A stretch of 64,000 nt of DNA from Amycolatopsis acididurans. GTDB lineage: Bacteria > Actinomycetota > Actinomycetes > Mycobacteriales > Pseudonocardiaceae. A program made the translations under genes and the position numbers. The stretch is from NCBI RefSeq assembly GCF_012328925.1, contig NZ_JAAXLS010000014.1, positions 103,359-167,358 on the forward strand, written 5' to 3'. Below are positions 57,630 to 64,000 of the stretch, piece after piece (position 1 is the first letter of the stretch; every line of letters starts with the position of its first letter). The notes beneath the pieces are model-generated. The model was not told the DNA's origin, ran no database searches, and was given only the letters and a program-made list of their open reading frames with translations.

Positions 57630-59114
57630 GTGAAAACCATCGAACACTGGATCAACGGCGCCGCCACCGCCGCCGGATCCACCCGCACCGCGCCGGTCTA
57701 CGACCCGGCCACCGGACAGCAGCAGGCCAGGGTCCTGCTCGCCGAAGCCTCCGATGTGGACACCGCCGTCGCCGCCGCGAGCAAGGCATTCCAAGCGTGG
57801 GGAAACTCCTCGCTCACCCAGCGCATCAGGGTGATGTTCGCCTTCCGCGAGCTGCTGGTGAAACACGAAACCGACCTCGCGAAGATCATCTCCTCCGAGC
57901 ACGGCAAGGTCATCGACGACGCCCGCGGTGAGATCGTGCGCGGCCGGGAGGTCGTCGAGTACGCCTGCGGAATCGCCGACGCGCTCAAGGGCAGCTTCTC
58001 CGACCAGGTCTCCCGCGACGTGGACGTGCACAACTTCCGCCAGCCGCTCGGCGTGGTCGCCGGGATCACCCCGTTCAACTTCCCCATCATGGTGCCGCTG
58101 TGGATGCACCCGATCGCGATCGCGACCGGCAACACCTTCATCCTCAAACCCAGCGAACGCGACCCCTCCGCTTCCCGCCTGGTCGCCGAACTCTACGCCG
58201 AGGCCGGGCTTCCGGAGGGCGTGTTCAACGTCGTCAACGGTGACAAGACCGCCGTCGACGCGATCCTGGACCACCCCGGCATCGCCGCCGTCTCCTTCGT
58301 CGGCTCCACCCCCATCGCGAAGTACGTGCACGAACGCGGCACCGCCACCGGCAAACGCGTGCAGGCACTGGGCGGCGCGAAAAACCACGCCGTCGTGCTG
58401 CCCGACGCCGACCTCGAATACGCCGCCAACCATCTCACCGCCGCCGCGTTCGGCTCCGCCGGGCAACGCTGCATGGCCATCTCCATCGGCGTCGCCGTCG
58501 GTTCCGCCGGCGACGATCTCGTCCAGATCCTCCGACGCAAAGCCGGCGAGGTGAAGGTCGGGCCGGGCCAGGACGCCTCCAACGACATGGGCCCCGTCGT
58601 CACCCAGGCCGCACGCGAACGCGTCATCAACTCCGTCGAATCCGGCGCGAGACAGGGCGCCACCGTCGTCGTCGACGGCCGCGGCCTCACCGTCGAAGGC
58701 CACGAGGAAGGCTTCTTCGTGGGACCCTCCCTTTTGGACCACCTCACCACCGACATGGACGCCTACCGCGAGGAAATCTTCGGGCCCGTCCTCGGCATCG
58801 TCCGCGTCGACACCGTGGACGAAGCCATCGCCGTGATCAACGACAACCCCTACGGCAACGGCACCGCCATCTTCACCGCCAGCGGCGAAGCCGCGCGCAA
58901 GTTCCAGCGCGAGGTCACCGTCGGCATGATCGGCGTCAACGTCCCCATCCCCGTCCCCATGTCCTACTACTCCTTCGGCGGCTGGAAAGACTCCCTCATC
59001 GGCGACAGCCCCATCCACGGCCCCGACGGTGTCCGCTTCTACACCCGCGCCAAGACCGTCACCACCCGCTGGCCCCACACCGAAGCCGCCTTCAACTTCC
59101 CCACCGCGAACTAG
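57630..59114 (+). CDS. mmsA: CoA-acylating methylmalonate-semialdehyde dehydrogenase
   Basis: A 494-aa aldehyde dehydrogenase with MmsA/IolA features: GVVAGITPFNFPIMVPLWMH near residue 145, VQALGGAKNHAVVLPDADLE near 245, and active Cys in GSAGQRCMAIS near 280. It converts malonate semialdehyde, the end of the inositol route, to acetyl-CoA. Start seven bases after iolD. Confidence 0.93.
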   Translation: MKTIEHWINGAATAAGSTRTAPVYDPATGQQQARVLLAEASDVDTAVAAASKAFQAWGNSSLTQRIRVMFAFRELLVKHETDLAKIISSEHGKVIDDARGEIVRGREVVEYACGIADALKGSFSDQVSRDVDVHNFRQPLGVVAGITPFNFPIMVPLWMHPIAIATGNTFILKPSERDPSASRLVAELYAEAGLPEGVFNVVNGDKTAVDAILDHPGIAAVSFVGSTPIAKYVHERGTATGKRVQALGGAKNHAVVLPDADLEYAANHLTAAAFGSAGQRCMAISIGVAVGSAGDDLVQILRRKAGEVKVGPGQDASNDMGPVVTQAARERVINSVESGARQGATVVVDGRGLTVEGHEEGFFVGPSLLDHLTTDMDAYREEIFGPVLGIVRVDTVDEAIAVINDNPYGNGTAIFTASGEAARKFQREVTVGMIGVNVPIPVPMSYYSFGGWKDSLIGDSPIHGPDGVRFYTRAKTVTTRWPHTEAAFNFPTAN

Positions 59115-59122
59115 GAGCTGTC

Positions 59123-60067
59123 ATGACAACGGCGTCACCGCGAACGATCATCGGCAACCTGTGCCTCGGCAGCGCGCCCGACTCCTGGGGCGTGTGGTTC
59201 CCCGAGGACGAGCACCAGGTTCCGTACACGCGTTTCCTCGACGAACTGGTCGAGGCCGGTTACAGGTGGTTCGAGCTCGGCCCGTTCGGCTACCTGCCCA
59301 CCGACCCGAAGCAGCTGGCAGAGGAGGTCGGCTCGCGTGGGCTGAACGTCTCCGGCGGCACCACCTGGGGCGCGCTGCACCGCCTGCACGAGTGGGACGA
59401 GATGCTCGCGCACACCCGCAAGGTCGCGGAGCTGACGGCGGCGGCAGGCGCGCACCACCTCGTGTTCCTTCCGACGATGTACCGCGACGAGAAGACCGGT
59501 GGTTTCACCGAGCCGCCCGAGCTGACCGCGGAGCAGTGGAACTCCTTCGGTGCCCGCGCGAGCGAGCTGGGCAAGATCCTGCTGGAGGAGTACGACGTGC
59601 GGCTGGTGCTGCACCCGCACGCCGACAGCCACGTGCAGACGCAGGACGAGATCGAGCGCTACCTCAACGAAAGCGACTCGCGTTACGCGAACCTGTGCCT
59701 GGACACCGGGCACGTCGCCTACGGTCGCGGCGACGCGGTCGACCTCATCCACCGCTACGGCGAACGAATGGGTTACGTGCACATCAAGCAGATGGACCCG
59801 GACATCATCGAGCGGGCCTGGACGGAAAAGCTGGGCTTCGGCGAGGCCGTCAAGCTCGGTGTCTGCGTCGAACCGCCCGCCGGGGTGCCCAACCCGGCCG
59901 ACGTGATCGAAGCGCTGTCCACACTGGACGCCGAGCTCTTCGTGATCGTCGAACAGGACCTCTACCCCTGCGCACCCGAGGTGCCGCTGCCGATCGCGGT
60001 CCGCACCCGGGAGTACCTCAACAGCCGCGGCCTCGCCCGCACCGACCGCCCTGGAGGCTCCGCATGA
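59123..60067 (+). CDS. iolE: Inosose dehydratase-like TIM-barrel protein (IolE-type)
   Basis: A 314-aa xylose-isomerase-like TIM barrel: APDSWGVWFPEDEHQVPYTR near residue 20, YRWFELGPFGYLP, VLHPHADSHVQTQDEIERYL (metal His), LCLDTGHVAYGRGD and VHIKQMDPD near 225, and FVIVEQDLYPC. The likely role is 2-keto-myo-inositol dehydration. It overlaps iolG as ATGA. A paralogous barrel is encoded two genes later. Confidence 0.82.
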   Translation: MTTASPRTIIGNLCLGSAPDSWGVWFPEDEHQVPYTRFLDELVEAGYRWFELGPFGYLPTDPKQLAEEVGSRGLNVSGGTTWGALHRLHEWDEMLAHTRKVAELTAAAGAHHLVFLPTMYRDEKTGGFTEPPELTAEQWNSFGARASELGKILLEEYDVRLVLHPHADSHVQTQDEIERYLNESDSRYANLCLDTGHVAYGRGDAVDLIHRYGERMGYVHIKQMDPDIIERAWTEKLGFGEAVKLGVCVEPPAGVPNPADVIEALSTLDAELFVIVEQDLYPCAPEVPLPIAVRTREYLNSRGLARTDRPGGSA

Positions 60068-61071
60068 CCATCCACATCGGAGTGGTCGGGACAGGCATGA
60101 TCGGCCAGGACCACATCCGGCGGATCACCGACGTGGTGACCGGCGCCGACGTGGTCGCGGTGGCCGACGTGGACTTCGACCGCGCCGAGGAGGTCGCGTC
60201 CGGGATCAACGCCCGCGCACTGCCGACCGGGCACGACGTGATCAACGATTCGCTGGTCGACGCGGTCGTGGTCACCTCGTGGGGACCGACGCACGCCGAG
60301 TACGTGCTGGCCGCGATCGAGGCCGGCAAGTACGTGTTCTGCGAGAAGCCGCTGGCCACCACGGCCGAGGACTGCCTGCGCATCATCGAGGCCGAGCAGG
60401 CCTTCGGACGGCGGCTCGTGCAGGTCGGCTTCATGCGCCGGTACGACGCCGGGTACCGCTCGATGAAGCGGGTCATCGACGGCGGTGAGATCGGCTCGCC
60501 GCTGGTCATGCACTGCGCACACCGCAACCGGACCGTGCCCGAGAGCTACCACTCGGAGATGGCCGTGCAGGACACCGCGGTGCACGAGATCGACACTGTC
60601 CGCTGGCTGCTCGACGACGAGATCGTCTCGGCGCAGGTCATCAAGCCCCGCAAGACCACCAAGCGGTTCGAGCACCTGCAGGACCCGCAGATCATGCTGT
60701 TCGAGACGGCGAGCGGGGCGCGCATCGACCTCGAGGTATTCGTCAACTGCCAGTACGGCTACGACATCCAGTGCGAGACCGTCGGCGAGACCGGTGTCGT
60801 GCGGCTGCCCGATCCGGCGGACGTGTGGCTGCGCAGCTCCGCCCAGCTGCGCACGAACGTGTTGCAGGGCTGGGAACAGCGCTTCGCCGCGGCGTTCGAC
60901 CTGGAGTTCGTGGAGTGGGTCGCCTCGATGCACGACGGGCGGCTGGCCGGGCCCAGCGCGTGGGACGGCTACGCCGCCGCCGTGATCACCGACGCCACCA
61001 CCGAAGCACTGCACTCCGGCCGGGTCGTCGCCGTGACGCTCAAGGACCGGCCCGCGTTCTACGGGAGCTGA
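60064..61071 (+). CDS. iolG: Inositol 2-dehydrogenase (Gfo/Idh/MocA family)
   Basis: A 335-aa NAD-dependent dehydrogenase: Rossmann motif GVVGTGMIGQDH at residues 6-17, VFCEKPLATT near 95, and catalytic segment AVQDTAVHEIDTVRWLL near 170. It oxidises myo-inositol to scyllo-inosose, the first step of the pathway. ATG 60064 overlaps the preceding stop. Confidence 0.9.
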   Translation: MTIHIGVVGTGMIGQDHIRRITDVVTGADVVAVADVDFDRAEEVASGINARALPTGHDVINDSLVDAVVVTSWGPTHAEYVLAAIEAGKYVFCEKPLATTAEDCLRIIEAEQAFGRRLVQVGFMRRYDAGYRSMKRVIDGGEIGSPLVMHCAHRNRTVPESYHSEMAVQDTAVHEIDTVRWLLDDEIVSAQVIKPRKTTKRFEHLQDPQIMLFETASGARIDLEVFVNCQYGYDIQCETVGETGVVRLPDPADVWLRSSAQLRTNVLQGWEQRFAAAFDLEFVEWVASMHDGRLAGPSAWDGYAAAVITDATTEALHSGRVVAVTLKDRPAFYGS

Positions 61072-61072
61072 C

Positions 61073-61933
61073 ATGAAGATCGCACTCGATCCGTACATGC
61101 TGCGCAAGCTGCCCATGACCGAGATGGTGCGCACGGTCGCCGAGATCGGCTACGAATACATCGAACTCTCGCCGCGCGAGGAGTTCATGCCGTTCTTCCT
61201 GCACCCGCGTGCCGACGACGAGAAGGTCGCCGAGCTGAAGAAGGTGCTGACCGAGACCGGGGTGCGGCTGTCCAGTGTGCTGCCGCTGTACCGGTGGTCC
61301 AGCACCGACGAGACCGAGCGGCAGGCGGCGGTCCGGTACTGGAAGCGGATGATCGAGGTGACCGCCGAACTGGGCTGCCCGCTGATGAACTCGGAGTTCA
61401 ACGGGCGCCCGGAAAGAGCCGCGGAAAGCGAGGCCGCGTTCTGGCGGTCGATGGAGGAACTGCTGCCGGTCTTCGAGCGCGAGGGCATCGCGCTCAACCT
61501 GGAGGCGCATCCGGACGACTTCTGCGAGCTGAACGATCCCGCGGTGGATCTGGTGCGCGCCATCAACAAGCCGTGGGTGAACTACCTCTACTGCGCCCCG
61601 CACACCTTCCACCTTTCCGACGGTGCCGGCAACATCGCCGAGATGCTGCACTACGCCGGCCCGAAGCTGCGGCACCTGCACATCGCGGATTCCTTCAACC
61701 ACAAGGGATCCTCGGGGCTGCGGTACATCATGAACCCGCCGGGCACCCCCGCGCGGATTCACCAGCACCTCGACATCGGACAGGGCGAGGTCGACTGGGA
61801 CGAGTTCTTCTCGACCCTCCGTGAAATCAATTTCGACGGCATCGCAACGGTTTGCGTCTTCGCTTGGGAGGAGCGCGCCGTCGAATCCGCCAAGTTCATG
61901 CTCGACCGCGTAACCAAGGAATTGGCCGCCTAA
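61073..61933 (+). CDS. iolH: Sugar phosphate isomerase/epimerase family protein (IolH-like)
   Basis: A 286-aa AP-endonuclease-2-type TIM barrel: MKIALDPYMLRKLPMTEMVR at the start, GIALNLEAHPDDFCELNDPA near residue 145, LRHLHIADSFNHKGSSGLR near 200 and HQHLDIGQGEVDWDEFF near 230. IolH-like members occur in inositol operons, but the reaction is not firmly established. Start two bases after iolG. Confidence 0.8.
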   Translation: MKIALDPYMLRKLPMTEMVRTVAEIGYEYIELSPREEFMPFFLHPRADDEKVAELKKVLTETGVRLSSVLPLYRWSSTDETERQAAVRYWKRMIEVTAELGCPLMNSEFNGRPERAAESEAAFWRSMEELLPVFEREGIALNLEAHPDDFCELNDPAVDLVRAINKPWVNYLYCAPHTFHLSDGAGNIAEMLHYAGPKLRHLHIADSFNHKGSSGLRYIMNPPGTPARIHQHLDIGQGEVDWDEFFSTLREINFDGIATVCVFAWEERAVESAKFMLDRVTKELAA

Positions 61934-61946
61934 GAGAAAGAACCAT

Positions 61947-63368
61947 ATGTCCTACGTCAAAGACGACGCCGTCACAGCGCCGGCGGTCCCGCTCGACCAA
62001 AAAGGGCCGCACAGCCGCAGGCTGAAACTCGTCACCGTCATGGCGACCTTCGGCGGGCTGCTGTTCGGTTACGACACCGGCGTGATCAACGGCGCGCTGC
62101 CCTACATGCAGGACGACCTCGGCCTCACCGCCTTCACCGAAGGCCTGGTCACCAGTTCGCTGCTGCTGGGCGCCGCACTCGGCGCGGTGCTCGGCGGGCG
62201 GCTCTCCGACCGGCGTGGGCGCCGCCGCACGATCCTGCTGCTCGCGGTCGTGTTCCTCGTCGGCACGCTCGGCTGCACGTTCGCCCCGTCCACCGCCGTC
62301 ATGGTGGTCAGCCGGTTCGTGCTCGGGCTCGCCGTCGGCGGCGCCTCGGTGACCGTGCCGACCTACCTCGCCGAGGTCTCGCCCACCGAGCGACGCGGGC
62401 GGCTGGTGACCCAGAACGAGCTGATGATCGTGTCCGGTCAGCTGCTCGCGTTCACGTTCAACGCGATCATCGGCAACGCGTTCGGCGAGTCCGGCGGCGT
62501 GTGGCGCTGGATGCTCGTGCTGGCGACGCTGCCCGCCGTCGTGTTGTGGTTCGGCGCGCTGGTGCTGCCGGAAAGCCCGCGCTGGCTGGCGTCGAAGGAA
62601 CGCTTCGGCGACGCGCTCGACGTGCTCAAACAGGTCCGCTCGGCCAAACGCGCCGAAGCGGAACTGGCCGAGGTGCAACGCCTCGCACTGGCCGACAAGC
62701 AAACGCAGGCCGGCGGCTGGGCCGATCTGGCCACGCCGTGGATCAAGCGGCTGGTGCTCGTCGGCGTCGGGATCGCGATCGTGCAGCAGATCACCGGCGT
62801 CAACTCGATCATGTACTACGGCACGCAGATCCTCACCGACGCAGGGTTCTCCGCGAACGGGGCACTGACGGCGAACATCGCGAACGGCGTGATCTCGGTG
62901 CTCGCCACGTTCGTCGGAATCTACTTGCTGGGCAGGGTGAACCGACGGCCGATGCTCGCCGTCGGGCTGGTGGGCACCACCAGCGCACTGCTGCTGATCG
63001 GCGTGTTCTCGTTGCTGCTGCCCGAGGGCGTGGGCCGCGCGTTCGTCGTGCTGGCCCTGACCGTGACGTTCCTCAGTTTCCAGCAGGGCGCGGTCTCGCC
63101 CGTGACCTGGCTGATGCTGTCGGAGATCTTCCCGTTGCGGCTGCGTGGTTTCGGCTTCGGCCTGTGCGCGCTTGTGTTGTGGCTGGCCAACTTCGCGGTG
63201 GGCCTGCTGTTCCCGATCCTGGTGGACGCGATCCACATCTCCAGCACGTTCTTCATCTTCGTGGTGCTCGGTGTCGGCGCGATCACCTTCGTGACGAAGT
63301 GCGTACCCGAGACGCGGGGCCGTTCGCTGGAAAGCCTGGAACGGGAACTGCAGGCCCGGTACTCGTAG
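61947..63368 (+). CDS. Sugar porter-type MFS transporter, probable inositol uptake (IolT-like)
   Basis: A 473-aa, 12-helix sugar porter with GYDTGVINGALPYMQ near residue 40, LSDRRGRRRTIL near 90, VLPESPRWLASKERF near 205, VQQITGVNSIMYYGTQ near 280 and CVPETRGRSLESLE near the end. It is the last gene of the inositol operon and probably imports myo-inositol by proton symport. Confidence 0.88.
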   Translation: MSYVKDDAVTAPAVPLDQKGPHSRRLKLVTVMATFGGLLFGYDTGVINGALPYMQDDLGLTAFTEGLVTSSLLLGAALGAVLGGRLSDRRGRRRTILLLAVVFLVGTLGCTFAPSTAVMVVSRFVLGLAVGGASVTVPTYLAEVSPTERRGRLVTQNELMIVSGQLLAFTFNAIIGNAFGESGGVWRWMLVLATLPAVVLWFGALVLPESPRWLASKERFGDALDVLKQVRSAKRAEAELAEVQRLALADKQTQAGGWADLATPWIKRLVLVGVGIAIVQQITGVNSIMYYGTQILTDAGFSANGALTANIANGVISVLATFVGIYLLGRVNRRPMLAVGLVGTTSALLLIGVFSLLLPEGVGRAFVVLALTVTFLSFQQGAVSPVTWLMLSEIFPLRLRGFGFGLCALVLWLANFAVGLLFPILVDAIHISSTFFIFVVLGVGAITFVTKCVPETRGRSLESLERELQARYS

Positions 63369-63644
63369 CTACTTCTGGCCGGCCGACGCGAGCCCCGCCG
63401 GCGCCGCGGCGAGCGCGCGGTGGATCGCGTCGGCCAGCGCGAGTGCCGCTTCCTCCGTCAGCTCCACCGGAACCCGGGCTGACGGGCCCTCGCCCGGGTT
63501 GATGAAGTCGATGTTGACGGTGTGCGCGTAGGGCGCGTGGACGGGGTGGTCGACGTAGACCGTCGCGTGCGACAGGGAGAACCAGCCCCTGGCCGCCTTG
63601 CCGCTGCCGTCGATCTCGATCTTCTCGGTCTGGTACGTGCACAT
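63369..63644 (-). CDS. DUF6295 family protein
   Basis: A 91-aa protein beginning MCTYQTEKIEIDGSGKAARG and containing ATVYVDHPVHAPYAHTVNID, the recognisable DUF6295 pattern. Function unknown. It abuts the transporter stop on the opposite strand and starts 11 bp after the dienelactone hydrolase gene on the same strand, so it was probably co-transcribed with it before the IS insertion. Confidence 0.7.
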   Translation of the reverse strand: MCTYQTEKIEIDGSGKAARGWFSLSHATVYVDHPVHAPYAHTVNIDFINPGEGPSARVPVELTEEAALALADAIHRALAAAPAGLASAGQK

Positions 63645-63655
63645 GACTGTTCCCC

Positions 63656-63877
63656 TTACGCCGTCGCGAGATTCGTGCCGAAGAAGTCGAAGACGCGCCG
63701 CCAGCCCTCGTTGGCGGCCTCCGGCCGGTAGGACGGGCGGTCCACGGCGAAGAACGCGTGGCCCGCACCTTCGTAGGTGTGGAACTCGTGCGGTTTGCCG
63801 TGCCGTTCCAGTTCCGCGGACAGTTGCCTGACCTCTTCGGTGCTCGGGTACTGGTCGTCGACGCCGAACAGGCCTAG
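63656..63877 (-). pseudogene. Dienelactone hydrolase family gene, 5' part cut off by an IS element
   Basis: The frame read leftward from 63877 gives LGLFGVDDQYPSTEEVRQLS, then EFHTYEGAGHAFFAVDRPSY and a stop at 63656. This is the C-terminal 70-odd residues of a dienelactone hydrolase, including the catalytic His in GHAFF. Upstream the frame runs directly into a transposase C-terminus, so the nucleophile part is separated from it. Confidence 0.8.
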
Positions 63878-64000
63878 GTCATGTCTGACAATGTGTTGGT
63901 CCAGGTGATCACGGCGTGGAGTACGACGGCCGCGCGGTAAACGGTGGCGAGTTTGTCGAAGCGGGTGGCGATGCCGCGCCAGTGTTTGAGCTGGTTGAAG
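63874..64000 (-). CDS. IS5-family transposase, C-terminal part (rest outside window)
   Basis: The minus strand from the window edge reads FNQLKHWRGIATRFDKLATV, then YRAAVVLHAVITWTNTL and a TAG stop at 63874-63876. This is the characteristic C-terminus of IS5-family DDE transposases. The stop codon coincides with a CTAG sequence that may be the target site. Confidence 0.85.
   Translation of the reverse strand, partial: FNQLKHWRGIATRFDKLATVYRAAVVLHAVITWTNTLSDMT
63874..64000. mobile_element. Right end of an IS5-family insertion sequence
   Basis: The insertion joins transposase DNA to the middle of a dienelactone hydrolase gene at about 63877. The palindrome CCTAGG at the junction suggests insertion at CTAG. 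Only about 125 bp of the element is in the window, so the left end and target duplication cannot be checked here. Confidence 0.75.

Noticed and set aside
57426..59078. Long minus-strand frame opposite mmsA
   Set aside because: Shadow frame of low-complexity Gly/Asp/Val composition.

Overview
The window is high-GC actinobacterial DNA. A Pseudonocardiaceae-type organism (Amycolatopsis-like) is most likely. The evidence is the glnX-glnH-pknG operon, an ESX-associated set with EspG and DUF3558 lipoproteins, F420-dependent nitroreductase-family proteins, a class III lanthipeptide locus, and an actinobacterial AICE in a tRNA-Lys gene. No rRNA and no CRISPR array were seen.

Region 1 (1-4380) is an accessory block of lower GC. 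It holds a PP2C-like phosphatase, a translationally coupled DUF4365 plus 401-aa unknown pair, and an opposing operon of a toxin-like gene, a small antitoxin-like gene and a DUF6941 gene. It abuts the 3' end of tRNA-Phe and looks like one end of an island whose other end lies outside the window. The tRNA cluster Glu-Asp-Phe follows at 4380-4649.

Region 2 (5000-37850) is mostly chromosomal. In order it carries: TetR with an acyl-CoA dehydrogenase/MpaB-type oxygenase pair; a cold-shock gene; an L,D-transpeptidase lipoprotein; an MHS transporter; a thioesterase; glnX-glnH-pknG; an acetoin operon acoX-acoA-acoB-acoC; a second cold-shock gene; a fatty-acid desaturase; a decayed haloalkane-dehalogenase-like gene head to head with a MarR gene; a TPP enzyme; a hydroxyacid-oxoacid transhydrogenase with a thioesterase; the class III lanthipeptide cluster (two ABC transporters, precursor, LanKC); a membrane-protein pair; a VOC protein and a DUF385-type protein.

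Region 3 (37870-42314) is an ESX-associated locus. A WXG-like gene and a DUF3558 lipoprotein gene are present twice, and the first copy is decayed. They are followed by a glycine-rich ESX substrate and espG.

Region 4 (42306-50720) is an integrated pSAM2-type AICE bounded by 58-bp direct repeats that include the 3' part of tRNA-Lys(TTT). It carries an HD hydrolase, a Nudix (Pif-like) gene, an XRE regulator, small proteins, a membrane protein, an FtsK/TraB ATPase, a HUH replication initiator, an excisionase and an integrase.

Region 5 (50900-64000) holds small genes and then a complete myo-inositol catabolic operon: a LacI regulator divergent from iolC, an aldolase-like gene, iolB, iolD, mmsA/iolA, iolE-like, iolG, iolH-like and an iolT-type transporter. 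The right edge is a dienelactone hydrolase gene interrupted by an IS5-family element that runs off the window.

The most interesting candidates for new biology are the histidine-rich lanthipeptide precursor locus, the low-GC DUF4365/unknown pair, the DUF6941/TA-like operon, and the duplicated and decaying ESX lipoprotein locus.
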